Source: Uloborus plumipes (Eukaryota > Arthropoda > Arachnida > Araneae > Uloboridae). From it: a DNA stretch of 64,000 nt. Position numbers and translations under genes: made by a program. This document shows positions 42,201 through 57,200 of this stretch, piece after piece. The stretch's first letter is position 1, and the number at the start of each line of letters is the position of its first letter. The notes under the pieces are model-generated. The model worked only from the letters and a program-made list of their open reading frames with translations. It had not been told where the DNA came from and did not search any database. Location of the stretch: assembly GCA_038373865.1 (NCBI GenBank), contig JAXGGA010002238.1, forward strand, positions 62,001-126,000, read 5' to 3'.

Positions 42201-45200
42201 AATATTTTGTTTTTCAAAAGCAACAAACATCATTTTATAAATTTCTGAACTTTCTTTTTGTGCTATTTTAAAAAATATAGTTATGATATTTTAAAAGCGA
42301 GTAAACTGTATTGTATTTCATTAGATATTTTTATTCATTTTCTTTTAAATTTTAGGAAATATTTTCAAGCTGCCTATTATTACCTAGATGATCCTCCACG
42401 TAAACGAGCTACATCAGAGAATTCAAAAACCTTTGGTAATTATTTCTTTTTCAACGTACACATTTTATTTTCTTTAAAGTTTTAAGCTTCTTTTTCATGT
42501 CTTTTTTCTCATGCATAATATTAATGATATTTAACAGTTCAGAAACTAAAATGTTTCCAAATTATTGCAGAACTAATTACATCAATCTCTGATATGAATT
42601 AAGTATGATTAACTTGTGGAAACAGAGTTACTTCTTGGTTTTCCGAATTTTCCTCAGACATGAGGTTTTTTTCCAATGCTCTTTTTATTATTGCTGTGGT
42701 ACTCTATTATATCTGAAATCTAATCTAAATTATGACTTGGCTTAAAAATTTATATGAAATTTTAAACAAAATTTGTTCCAAAATATTTTGGAGTATTTTA
42801 GATGTTTATTTTAGTGTTGAATACACATAATGTTTCATGTTGTGCTCACGCGTTAGTTTCAACTAACTAATTTATTGTTTTATTTTTATTAATGTATTAT
42901 ACCCTGCATCTTGAAAAGTTCTTTGCCATGATCTCAATAACCCTTGTGCTGTCCTCTTTGGAATGCTTATAAAATGGAAGTTAGAAGAATATCATTAATT
43001 TAGTATAATAAATGTATGTTTAAAATAAAAACTAATGTGAACTCTATACATAATCTTATTAATGTTAATAGTTATAATGTTTAGTTTTGTTAAAATATTC
43101 TTTCTCAGTGTTATTTTTATCATTCTGATAAAATTATTTAAATTAACTATGAATGAATTTGTGCAAAGTTGAATTAAAATGAAGCAAAAATTTGTAGCCC
43201 AAAAGTTAAAAAAAATCAGTTACCTGAAAAATGTCATGCAGCTTTTTAGTGAATAAAAAAATAAACTTACTCCTTTAGTTATAATTGAAAATAGCTTGTT
43301 AAAAAATCATTATTGAATCATTATGATTGATTCTGTCAATCATTTTATTGGTATATAACTAAATCCATTGTGAATTAGTTAGAAGGTATTAGTAGGAAAC
43401 ACATATTGCAAAATGTTGAATATATTTTTGTGATATTCATTCACTAGATAATTTTTTTTATCATTTAAAGTTATTGTTAAATATTCTAATTATATATGAT
43501 GAATTATTGTTCATAAAAAAAACCATCTTTGCTTCAAACAGTTTGTACAACATACAAATGCTGAAAATTTGCTCTGTTGTTATTTATGTTATGAGGAAGT
43601 TTATGTTGACTTTGAAAGCATGCACAATTTTATTTTAGGGGATACTGATAATGCATCTGTTCCGGTTTCTTTATGGTCTGAACATGTTTCTGGCCTTCAC
43701 GCTGATGGTGATATTGGTTTTTCCAAAGAGTATGAAGTAAGGCATTTTCTTCTTTAAAAAAAATTTTTTTTTTACATATGAAAAATCCCCCCCCCCATAT
43801 TTATGCGTTACAAACCTCACTCTCACTCACTTACAGGCTATTCAGCAATCAAGTGATTTAGAATTATCTTCAGAATGCTCTCAGCTTGTGGAAAACAAGA
43901 ACAAAAACAGATATGTGAATATTGTTGCGTGTGAGTTTTCTAAACTTTTCATGTATAATTTATGTTTTATTAAGAAACAAAACATTTAAATGTTCAAAAT
44001 ATATAGATATGTTAATATGAAGTAATTTTAAATTTTGCTAGATGACCACAGTCGTGTTGTGCTGAAAAACCTTCCAGGGCAAAAGAAAACAACAGATTAT
44101 ATCAATGCTAACTACATTGATGTAAGTAAAAATTATATTTGTCTCTACTCTTTGTATTTTTATTTTCAGTTAGAAAAAAAACATACTGAACTTTCAATGA
44201 CTCATTTGTTTAAATTTTTCTTTGCATTTTCATTTTTAAGTGCACATAATAATCATTTTTGTGAAGATTCAAACTAGTACATATCAGTCATTTAGAAATT
44301 ATACTGATACAAATACAAAGGTGATGACCAACAACAGGCTTTGGGCTCATCTAGGTTGATCCTGGTCAATTCCTAGCCCCTAATAAAGATCAATGGCCCT
44401 TTTAAAGCTATCCAGTCTCTTACTCATTACAACCTCTTCCGGTAAGTTATTCTAAGGGCCCACTACCCCATTAAAATAATGATTTTTCCTAATTTCCTGG
44501 TTATCTTGAGCTTAAAATAATGACCTCTTGTCCTGCTTACTGTGAAAATTTTTAACTTTTATTTTGATAGATTTAAATAACTGAATCATGTCCTTCCTGA
44601 CTCTCTTTTGCTTAAAGCTATGCATATTAAGCACACTAAGCCTGGTGTCATACTCTAAATTAGAAAGCCCATTAACTAATCTTGTAGCCCTCCATTGAAC
44701 CCTTTCCAATAAATTACTATCTTTCTTAAGATAAGGAGTCAAAAGCCGCTTCGATAAGCTTTAAAATGAGGGTTAATAATGGATATTGATAAAGAAATGA
44801 GAAAGTTTTGGCTTTTAAAAAGAAAACAGGCTAGAGAAATAATATATCAGATAAGATAATTTCTGTTACATAGATGGTTTGAACATAAGTCACAAAAAGT
44901 GTGTTATTTTTTATTTCTCAATGTGTTATTGAATCAAATTAAACAAAATAATATCTTCAGCATTTTCTAAAATTAAATTATTTTTCTCTGCATGCTGTAT
45001 AATAAAGAACAAGACCTCTGAACACTTTCAATGTTTTTTTTTTTTTTTTTTTTTGTAATATGTACCTCTTTTATCACTTTGTTCTTCATACTTTATTTTT
45101 TCAGGGTTACAGTGAACCAAATGCTTATATAGGCACACAAGGGCCATTGCCTTCAACATTTGATGATTACTGGAGGATGATTTGGGAGCAAAAAGTTTTT

Positions 45201-48200
45201 ATAATTGTTATGATAACAAATCTTGTAGAGAGAGGAAGAGTAAGTGAATTATAAATACGTTTATTCAGTGCTAAGTGTATTATTAATAAAATAAAAAATA
45301 TGTTTTTTTTTTCAGCTTTAAGAATACTAAATTTTTAATTTTATGATGTGGTATTAAATTCAATTTGAAGTGTGAGGTGAATTAAGTCACGACATTTTTC
45401 AATTAAATTCTTTTTCTGGTTATAAATGTTTAAAACAGTTGAATTAGTAACATAAGGCATTAGTAGGTACATAATTTTTTTTATTTTTGCAAAAGTTTAT
45501 TAAATTAGGTTTTCAAAATCTACTTGTTCAACTTGTAGCTTGTTTTTATGAAAAATATTTTTCTGTTTTGTTTCCCTCCCATTCTAGCATATTATAACTC
45601 AAACTTTGATTTTGAAGTGTGAACGAAATGTGGCTTTCATATTTATATTTCCTTTAAATATTAACAGATTTTACATTTTCCGAATATAATGCGTATTCAT
45701 AGTTTTATTTCAGAAATATTTTTCAGTTGTCTCAACTGTCATAATTTCTTGATGAAAAAACAATTTTAATTTCAAAAAATGCATTTATCATGAATAAAAT
45801 AATAATGGTTGAAAAAGTCTATTTGAGATGTTGAAATGCGGGGCTTTCTTACTGTACAGGAATTTTCTATGACAGAGTTTTAGACTACCCATAACAGTTT
45901 TTTAATAGAAACTGTCCTAAAGCAAAGTGGTGAAACAAAGAGTAAACAGTATAAAAAACGGGTTCATATAATGTTTTGTAGTTTAGTATTATGTATAGTA
46001 AAATCAGTGACTAGAAATCTTAAATTCTAAAATTTGTAACCTGTTTGGTCTGAAACCGGACAAATTTGAATGTTCATTGTAGTGCTATAAACAAATAGGA
46101 AGGTACCAGGAGCTCTGGGATGTAAATGTCAATGTAGTGCTGTAAATAATTTCTTTTCATGCGCTTAAACTTAAAAATACATGAAAATATAGTGTTGTAT
46201 TTAAAAAAAAATTCAGTGCTTATTTTAAAATTTTTATTTTAAGCTTACTAAAAGTTTTCATGGTTTTTCTTGTTACTGTTAATACTTGCTGCTGGGTATT
46301 GACAAAGTAACAAGATATACCTATTTTATATTTTAAAATTTATTTCAGAATTTTTAAATAAATTTAAAAATTGCCTTTAGTAGCACTTTTTGGTCGGCAA
46401 AGATAAAATAAAAGTGTATTTATGCATAACTTAAATTTATTTCTTGGTATAATAAACATTCAGATTCTTATCTCTTTTATTTATATAGAGAAAGTGTGAC
46501 ATGTACTGGCCTAAAGAAGGTGCAGAAGTTTTTGGGATTATTCAAGTAAAATTAATACAAGAAGTTGAACTAGCTACCTATACAATTCGAACATTTGTGA
46601 TTAGGAATTCTAAAGTTAAAAAAGTAAGACTTTTTAATTGTAATATTCTGCATTTATACAAATCAAACTTATTTTACTTACCAGTTAAGTCAACTCTTAG
46701 ATAATAATAGATAATTATTTTATGCCCTAGAGTACACCTATCAAAATTTTTGGTTGACTTGTCATGCACTAAGTTGACTTGCCCTCAAGATTTTTTTCTT
46801 ATCTGTATTATTTAGTCATCTTAATTATCTAAAAAAATTGAAATTAGTAACGGGACTTAATTCTAGGTGATTTTGGGTTGAAATAAATTGATCACAGTGA
46901 ATTTACTAAATTAGTTTATAAGTTAATTAATGGAACTTGTCTGTCTGATATAAATGAGGGTCATTCCATGTCAAGTGTCCCAAATTTCGAGAAAATCCCC
47001 ACTCGACCCCATCCGATTTTGATGAAAATTTTTTTGGAAGTACATATAAGACTTGCATGAAGCCATACCAAATTATAGCTTCATAAATCTCATGGTCCTG
47101 CCAAAAAAAAAAAAAAAATTGTAAAGGCCTCTTTTTCGTGTCTTGAGAAAAATGACCCAAATCGTCAAGTTTGTGCTTTTATTGCTAGCGACCTAAGACG
47201 ATTATCAGGCTCAAATTTGGTGATTCTAATCACTGTTTAGGGTAGAATAGCCTACTTTTGAAACAAAAGCTCAATGCTCTGTAGATTTTTTGCAATTTGC
47301 TGCCAAAGTTAGTAAAAAATCGTATTTTGGCAAATTTTGACCATAGGTTATCAGCTTGTATCTGCCGAGAGAATAACTTTCTGAAGCTAATTCTTTCCTT
47401 GCTTGTAGCCTGATATTTCGTCCGAATGGTGTGCAAGTGGCGTCTTGATAGCTCAAATAATTGCTGAATTATGCGAGTTGAAATTCCAGTCAAATTTTTT
47501 TTTTCTCTCAATTTCGTCTCAATTTCAACCAGCAATATCTCAAAAGGGTGATCTTGGATTTCAATTTTCTTTACATCATTGGAAAGAGCACACTTTTCTA
47601 AACTAAAAAACGTTATTCTTATTTTTGAGACAAACCAGTTTCAAGGGGATATTGCAGATCAAAAATGCGTATGTTATTCCACGTGAAATCAATGAAAAAA
47701 AGACATAGACTTTAAAAGTTCATGTCAATTTGTTCTATTAAAATTTACATTAGCTATTGTACTTATGTTCTGATGAAAAAACTCTTTTTTAGATATTTTT
47801 GAACTTTAGTTTTTGTGTGTGCATCCGTAAAAACTTGAGAATGGCAAAAAATAAAGTTTCTTTTTTAACAAAAAGAATTATCCTTTTATTCTGCTATAAA
47901 AGCTTGAATCTTTTCCAAGAGTTATCTTAGAGCTCTTGGAATAGAATTTCGGATGATATGTCACTTTGTAAGGTGTCATTAATATTTTTAAAGTAATAAA
48001 AATCATTCTTTCCTTTTTCAAAAAATTAAAAATAAAAATAATTAAAAAATGAGATAAATGAATAAATCAACAATCAATCGCTGTCAACTTCAGATTGCAA
48101 AAATGTATGACAATCTTTTGTCTTTTGAGCAATTTAATTTAATTGACTTGTTCTGTTGATTAAATATTATTTTCTGTGTAAAAATGATTGTTTAAAACAA

Positions 48201-51200
48201 TTTTAATATATTATTGAAATCAGAAGGGAGGGGAGGGGGTTCCTTGGTTAGGAAATGACTGAATTTAACATAATATACAGTAGCCTCCACTTAATATGTA
48301 GCAATTAAAGTTACTAATCACCTACAGCTGTCCGAATCATATAATTTCTTATTAATCATCTTAAACACTTTTGTTTCAAAAAATCACGCATGGCTATCAG
48401 TTTATCTGAATAAATAAATGAGTGAAATAAATATATACAACATAAATGAAAAAATAAAATATTGTGCCAGTGAACATATTTTGATCAGTTGTTTTCAACA
48501 ATCATTTGCAAGAATCAAAATTACTACCTTTCAGAGCACCATACAGTAATCAAAAGTTATATGAGAAGCTCTTGAACACACTCTAATTCACACAAATGTT
48601 AAGGAATCTTTTGCTACTACTGAGGTTGCTTGTTGCTAAAGGTATCTGATAATGCTAGGTTGACAACCATTATTGGTATTTTTGTGCAAAATCCAATTCA
48701 TCCTCTGCCTTCATTCCCGGCATTGCCCTAAACAGTATAAAATTGCATATAAGTTTGTGCATTCACATGTAGTCAAAGATATGGAATGTTTAAATATTTA
48801 ATTTAAATATTTTAGGTTGATGTTTCTTTAATGCTAAAATATTTGAGTTAATTAAAAATGTTATCTTTCGTTATTTATTATGATTGTATTTATTATTTTG
48901 CTGTCTCAGGAAAATTGTTATTCTTTAGTTTTCAGAGACAAAATACTTGCCAATATTTATTTTAGCTTTTAGTTATGAGCAGAAAGTTTTTAAATATCTT
49001 CTTGTTATACAATAAATTCTATTATAATATGCATCTTAATTCAGTACTTGTTTAAAATGGTTTAAAATCTGTATACTTGCATAATATTCATATTTTCTAC
49101 TCAAATATTTTTAGTACTTCACAATTCATAAATAGTTATTTTTTCTCATTATATTCTTTCATAGAAAACATCAGCAGAACGAACTGTTTACCAATATCAC
49201 TATACAAACTGGCCTGATCATGGTGTTCCAGAGCACCCTCTACCAGTTCTAAGTTTTATTAGGAAATCTGCTTCTGCTAACCCTCCTGGAGGAGGACCTG
49301 TTATAGTTCATTGCAGGTAAAATGTTTCCTAAAATAAAACTTTTTCATGTTTGTTTTATCTAAGATTATTTACTTATTTTTCTTTCAATTAAAAAGTTAG
49401 GCACTTGAACATTTTGTTAGCTAAAACCAAGTTTAATACAGTAATTCCATTTTATGTGTCAGATACAAAATGAGGGAGGGAGGGATAGGGTAAAAGAAAA
49501 CATGCATCAAGGGCGGATCCAGAAAGTTGTCAAGGGAGGGGCGATTGATCTTTGTTACGTTTTACTATCCATATTGATTTACAAATATTGATCGTAAAAG
49601 TTTCAGACTTCAATTTCGAAATACTTCCGGGGGAGAGCCTCAAAACTTCTTGCCCCAACTTTGTTAAAACTAATATAAAATTGCATTTTTAGAACTTCAA
49701 TGTCGAAAAACTACCATTGAAAAGATCCCCAAGGGAGGGGCGATCGCCCCCATCGCACCTCCCTTGTATCCGCCCCTGACATGCATCTTAAATGGTTGAG
49801 ACATACTTGCTATTCTGGGGGGTTTTATGTTTTGTCCCTTAGTTCATAAAAGTCCTTTTTACATTATATTTGCTCTTTAGCCTCTTTTATCCACATTACG
49901 TGGAACAAGTTAAATTGTTTAGAGCATTCAAATTCACATTTTAATAAACCTTGAAAACTACTTGAAATTAAGTTTCATTTTCAAGTGCTTGGAAACCTTG
50001 AAAAAGTCATGTGTCTGCATTTTTTGAATTTTGTATTTTATTTAAAAAATGCCAAAAAGATTCAAATATTATTTTCTGATGTTTTTCGCTAAGTTTCTCA
50101 GATTTTATTTATACTACAAAATCAGAACCTTTGTCAGGAAATTCCAATTATTTTGTGAAACTTTTTTTTAAAACTGGTGTCAAATTTAGTGTACTGAAAA
50201 AATTGACTTATTTGAGTCTTCCACTTCACCAAATTTTTCATTAATACTTCATTTAATTAAAATTATTTTTGGAAACTTGCAAACAATGAGCTTATGCTTG
50301 GCCAAAAATTGCATGCAGTGTTTGAGAGTTTAATTCTTTTTCATCTTGTAAAGGTTTTTAATTATTTTTTAAAGAGTGAAACTCTTTTAATACATGCTAC
50401 CTTAATTCTGCATATTTTATTTTTCTTTTACCAGTTTATTTTATTAATTTGAAGTAAGTTATTGCATAATTGACCACAGCAATCACTTGTCACCATTATT
50501 TGCCGAATCTTCAGGTTCAAATATTGGCACTTGGATAATATAATGCACTAGGTGCCAGACTTATATGCACATCAAAAATCATGGCTTGTATAAAGCGATC
50601 AAACATTGGGATAATATATTATTTTATGTTCCCTGGTTTATTATAGCAAAATTTTGAAAATGAATGTCTCGAAATTGCTTCTAAATGTTTAAATTATTGA
50701 TTTTACTACAGTTTTAGTTAATCTGATCCTTATATCCCACTTCATTAAAGATTGATTTTGAAGCATCAACAGTGTGGTGAAGAAGGTTTTGTTGCATGCT
50801 CTGATATGTGAACTAGAGCAAAATAAACACTTATTATTTAATCATTGTAGAAAATTCAACTAGTTCTTGAAAAAGCTCATTTTATCCTTGAAAAGTCCTT
50901 AAATACTCCTTTTTGAATTTTTTTTTAAATATCAAAAGCATGATTTATAAATTAAATTAGTGCTCCAAGAAAATCTTATGTCAAAAATACTAAGCATTCT
51001 TTCTGCGCATTATAAGATACATTAATTTAATTATTATGTAATTGATAATAGACTATTTACTTTTTGTTTAGTGCTGGAGTTGGAAGAACTGGAACATACA
51101 TTGTTATTGATGCAATGATGAGGCAAATCAAACATAAGCAATCGCTAAGTGTTCCAGGTTTTCTGAAGCATATTCGTCAGCAAAGAAATTTTCTTGTGCA

Positions 51201-54200
51201 AACAGAGGTAAACCTTTGAATATTTTTGCTAACAACATTGCTGCAAATAAATAAGAAGATCAATGTTATTTTATAAACTGTAAATTTCACCAGTATTGCA
51301 AACATCTGCATTGAGTATTTAAGAAACCGATATAATTATTGCATAAAATTAAGCTTCTAGATATGTAAGGAGTTCAATTAAAGTAGAAAAAATAAAGTAA
51401 AAAAGGCATGCAAAAGTAAGGAATTAGAAAATAGCCAGTAGTAAATTTAAAAATAAGCAAGATAAACTAATAAGAAGCATGAAAGAAAACAGCCCCTATC
51501 ATTTAGTCATAGGTAAGAATACAATATAAATGGAATAGTTTCCTAGTTGTTTATAGAAACAGTATGCAGACATCAAATTGTTTTTAAATTGTGAAGAATA
51601 ATAAGGAGCTAGAAAATTTTGAAGGTAATTGAATTTTTCATACAACATTGTGGAAGAATTGGAACCAAGGTAATACTGTTCAATAATTTTAATCTTTTAG
51701 TTAATTCATTCCTAATACTAATTTTCTTTTTTTGTTGCAAAGCAATTTAATTTTTTCATACTTTATTAAGCTTTATTTTCCTTGTAAATTTCCAGATTTC
51801 ATTCTTTCATTCTGCTTATTTGAATGAGTAATTTCAGTACTATTTCACACACACATCCTTCTTTTATGTATTTTATTTATTATTAGTCATTCAAAATATG
51901 ACTTTTAAAGCTATAAAAGATCTTAATTTTTGTTTAAACCCCAATATAATTAAAAAGCTCATTTCAATGCAAATTTTTCTCTTAGAAAACATTATTGTTA
52001 AAACAAGTGATCCCAGAGTATTTTGTATAGAAATGCAACAAATCCAAAGGTTTCATAAGCTGGAATAACCCTAGGAATTTTAGGAAATAGCCCCAAAATA
52101 TAAAGGAACATTAAAAATTTTGATTACTACAAATCCAAGTTGTTTTATCGCATTGGTATTAGTTCTTAGCTATAAGCACTTAGGTTTCTTTACACATGAT
52201 ATGACTTATTAAAAGCTTCACATATTCATATTCTGCATTTTTTCTTTTTTGAAACGTGAAAGTGCATAACCTTCTCCATATTTGATCATGCCATCCTATC
52301 AGAATGTTGGTTCTTTTGTAAACAGTGTACCTAGTAGCAATGACAATTATCATCTCTGACACAGTACAAAAATCGCTAGTTTAGTCCTAAACCCAACATT
52401 TTAAAGTTCTTCCGGAGGGCAAAATATATACTTGATACATATCATATTAAAAAACAGCAAAACTCATTCCCACATGTATGTAAATACATTGAATTTTTGA
52501 AGCCAGGATGGCCGATTCCCCCTCCTGAACCCCTAAGTAGTCGATTTGCTTTGCACTCAAGAATGGTGCCACCAGACCCCTTAGATCATAGAAATTTTCT
52601 CCAAACTCCTGTATCCTTGATCATCTAATGTTCTGGAAGTAAAACTGCAAGAAAAAAAAACTGCTTTTTGTAGTAGTTTCTTTCTTTATTTAAAAATTTA
52701 AAAAAAGTTTGCGCTTTATGTTTGAAAATAAGTTGTTGATGTTAATAATAATCTGTTTATGAATAAATAGATTGTTTTGAATAGGGACTAGGTTTAGTAG
52801 CTGTTACAAAATACTATAAGAAAAACATCCAACTTAATCGCTCATATTTTTAGCAACTAACTGACAAAATTAATTGCAGTTGTGTGTGTGTGTGTGTTTA
52901 TGAAATTTCAGTTTGTTACAACTATGCTATTAGCAATTTTATGTTGTGCACATGTTATGTAACATTGTTGCATACAAGAAATGAACCGTTTATTTCAAAA
53001 ACCAGTCAACACACATTTTTTTCAAAATTGAGTTATTAGTGCCATGTGATTCTTTAGGGGTAAATACACATTTTAGTACAGACAAAGAAAAAAAACGGCA
53101 CTTTTATAGTATGAAGATAACTAGCAAAATTTTGGCTTTAGTGCAAAAACCAGTCAACGGCGTCTGTTACCTGGTTTTTGCACTAAAATAGATTTTTTTG
53201 CGGCGCACCTTTGGTGTTACTGGTCTGGCTTGCTCTTGGCTGAGAAAAATTCCTTATTAGCTGGCGGAGTGCCAAGAAGAATGCATTCAAGGTAAAGGAC
53301 GGATATTTGTCTCCAATTCTTGTAGTTAGTGCCCGTTTTTATATTGGTACTCTTTTAAACTAATTAGAATAATGTCAGAAAGTTCCGATGAAGAGCCTGC
53401 AGAAAAAAGGAGGCGAGGAGTTACAAATGAGGCAAAGTACAGGCGGAACGTTAATCGTACGGCCCGAGTAAAAGGTGAGAGTTATGTCTCATTTACTGGC
53501 AAGCAAGTACCTGTCCTTGAAAAACCAAATTTTATAACATGTAATTGCAAAATGAAATGCTATTTAAACATAAATGAACATGTAATAAATGAAACTTGGG
53601 GTTATTTCCACAAACTTGAAAACAAAAATTCACAAGATACATACATTCAAACCCTAATAGAAATTAGTGAAGTTATGCGTAGAACGAAAAATCAAAATCA
53701 TGCTGAAGAGAAAACATCAAGTGTGGAAAATTCCGAAAGAGAAGCCTTTAAAAGAAATTATTCTTACAAATACAATTTAAAAATCAGTGGGGAATTGAAA
53801 CATGTTTGCAAAAATGTTTTTATGAAAATTCATGGAATTTCGCACAACAGATTAGGGAGAATATGTCAGTTATTATGTACCAATACAACCCCTAAAGACG
53901 AGAGAGGTCAAAACAGAAGTGGCAATGCCATTTCGGGTCACATTTGCGCGCTTATTCATGAGCAAATCTCTAAATTTGAAGTTAAAGAGACCCACTACGG
54001 GGAAAAACGCAGAAAATACCTTGATTCCCGTTTAAATATTACGAAAATGCATGAATTATTCATTAATGACCATCCTAATCTAAAAGATGTTGTCAAGTAT
54101 AACTTCTATTATTTATATTTTCGTGAAAACTTTGGGTACTCCTTCGGTAGACCGCAAGTAGATGTTTGTAGTCAATGCGAAAGCCTAAAGGCAAACCTAA

Positions 54201-57200
54201 AAGACCAAACTCTAGACGACTATACTAAACGTGAGGCAGCTGCAGAGCTAATGGTACATAAAAGGAGGGCTACAAAATTTTATGCTAATTTAAAAGAAGC
54301 ATCCAAGAATGAGGATAATGAAACTGCAGCCCTATGCTTTGATTACATGCAAAACTTGCCTCTCCCGAATATTCCTGTCCAGGAAATTTTTTATATGAGA
54401 CAACTATGGGTAAACGTTTTCAGTATTCATGATTTAAAAAGTAGTAAATCAAAAATTTACCTTTATCATGAAGGAGAAGGTAATAAAAGCCCAAATGAGG
54501 TATGTAGTTTTTTACTACACTACATACAAACCGAGATACCTGTAACTGTAAAAAAGCTCATCCTTTTTAGTGACGGACCATCAGGCCAAAATAAAAACCA
54601 TACGGTTGTAAGATTTCTAATGAATCTTTGTGACAAAGGACGTTTTGATGAAATCATTCACAACTTTCCTGTTCGTGGACATTCATTCTCCCCATGTGAC
54701 AGAGACTTTGGATCTATAAAAAGAGTCATAAGAAGGGTTGATAGAATTTATACTCCAGATGAGTATAGTGAACTTATTTTAAAGGCTAGTAAAACAAGTC
54801 GTTTTACCATCCATAGAGTTACACCGAAAGATATTTTTAATTTCAAAACGTGGTGGCCACGGTATTATAAAAAAATAACCCACTCAGATGAAACCTCAGG
54901 AAGAGGTATTCCTAAGGATGAAAAAGATATTTTCAAAATATCAACTTATAAGCAGTTCATTTACAATAACAGAAGTCATGGGAGAGTGGTGGTAAAGCCA
55001 CATATTGATGGATTCGTTGAGTCTACATTTTCACTTCTAAAAAACAAAATATCCCAGAATTGCCTACTGAAAGGGCATATCCTTCAGGAAAGGTGAGAAT
55101 TTCTTTTTCCTTGATATAAACTTACATCTTATGCTCAACCTTGTCAACTCTCGGTTCATATTTTAGTTTAACTTTTTTATTTTGTCGTTATCATTATAGG
55201 TTCCTATTAATGTAAAGAAAATTCGAGATCTAAACAATCTCAAACAATATCTAATTGGATATGAAAATTTCTACACCAGCATTTTGAATTGGCCAACTAC
55301 TAATAGTGAAAACATAGTCGAAATGGTTTACGATAACGAGTAGCTATCTCTCCAGGAACCAAAATATGACAAAAAATACCTTATATAATAATGCAATTAG
55401 TAGGTGATGAATAAAAATATAATGTTTTCCCCTAACATTCTCATTTTTACTACAAGATATTACAAAAATTGAGAGCAAAGCTCTGAAAATACGCGTGAAC
55501 GATTAGTTTATTGCAAAAAGCAGTCAACTACAAAAGTTTCAATAATTTTTTTTTGTACTGAAGATAAGACGTAAGAAAATATTTTTTTGTCGGTAAAGTA
55601 TCCAAATGAGATTTACTTTAAGCCTAAAAAAAAATCAACATCTAAATAAAAAGCAGTAGGTTGCTAAACAGTTTTTTTCGTTTTTCTCAAAACAACAAAT
55701 TTGTCTGTTGACTGGTTTTTGAAATAAACGGTTCAAATGTGGAATTATTTTATAGTTATAATACTTGAAAAAATAAAATCGACTTTGGTGTTCAGAAGTT
55801 TTCAAAATAGAAATTTTTATTGCTAAAACTATTGGGAATTTCCTTAAAAAAAGTTCATTCCCTAGAATAAACCAAGCTTTTGCCACGCATTTGTTGAGTT
55901 TTTCGGCTTAAATCTTTCAATTCACATCTACATTAGTACTCCCCCTCCCTTCTGTACGTTTACAGATGTAACTATTTTATATGCATTTTGACTTCTAAGA
56001 AGAGGTATAATTATAAGTGTTTTAGTCATTCTGTACATAGAAATTAAAAAAAATACATAGGGGAAACAGTATAGTTATTGACCACTTAAGTGACCATATA
56101 ACTGTATGTTCGAATTTAAAATAAATAAAACACACATTCATAAAAATTATATTTTGTGATAGTATATTAATGTATTATATTATTTTTAAGCATTTTTTGT
56201 ATTTGTGTTCTGAGCAAAGTGCACACAAAATTGCAAATGTCAGAAACGTGGTTATTAGCTCCCTTATTACTGTTATTGCCCATGAGATTGTAGAGTTATT
56301 GGCCATGTAAAATAATTAACTGGACAACAATACTAGAATACTATTCCAGATTTTTAGCATATTTCCACGTGCATCTGTTCCACGGGTACCTTTCTCTTGT
56401 TTGGACAGCAGAAATATTCATTTTTTGACCATTCCCAAGTTAACTATCATGAGTTTTCTTGCATTGTCTGTATGTATGTATGTATTTCACATTAGTGAAG
56501 ATCGGCATACTACAGAAGGTTGAAACTTCATATATGTAGGGTCTTTATTCGGTCTAGTTATGCACTTCTCAGTTTGATTGCATCCTTATGTTCCAAAAGA
56601 GATCTTCTAGTTGATCAAATTTAAATGCCACACTAAACTATTGTAAGTGGTTAGATCTCCTCAATAATGTCATAGTACTGAAGGAGAGGGAAAGTCTCTG
56701 AAAACCTACACTACAGGTAACTGCTAGCGATCCACCCCAGGAGTTTTGGACCCATGGAATTCACAAGTACAAACTCTGCATACTCGCTAGGAATTAAGTG
56801 GTATCAGGCTTATAAATTGATGACCACTTTATCATTTATCACCAAGCCTTTGGTTGCCAGAGTTTTTCCTCAACTTAGCCAAATTTTTTATCCTCAAGGT
56901 TTTCCCCCAAATTTTTCACTAACTGTTTTGATTTGTCACCATAGTTGGCAAAACAGTCGGAGACAAAATTGAAATGCCAAATCCAGTGTTAGTTTGACCA
57001 TATTGCCGATATTTTGGGAAATTCACATTGAATCACCATAAAAATTTAAAAGGCTAATTACTATTATTTATAAAAATAATTGTGACAGCTATTGGCCTCA
57101 CCAAAATTTTTTTTCAATTGTATGAAGGTATTATGTTGCACCTCAAATACACTCTTTGGGTATCTCATATGTATATCTTATTGAATTTTAATAGCTACCA

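Larger units (their letters stand above)
52982..55735 (+). mobile_element. 2.75-kb DNA transposon with 30-bp perfect TIRs and a large ORF
   Basis: 52982-53011 and 55706-55735 are perfect 30-bp inverted repeats beginning TGAACCGTTTATTTC. The word CAAAAACCAGTCAAC in the TIR recurs inside at 53147 and, with changes, at 53172 (inverted) and 55513. The two flanks do not show a clear target duplication (only AA on both sides). Perfect TIRs and a near-intact ORF point to recent arrival. It sits in the intron between exons 14 and 15 of the phosphatase gene, on the same strand. Confidence 0.85.
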
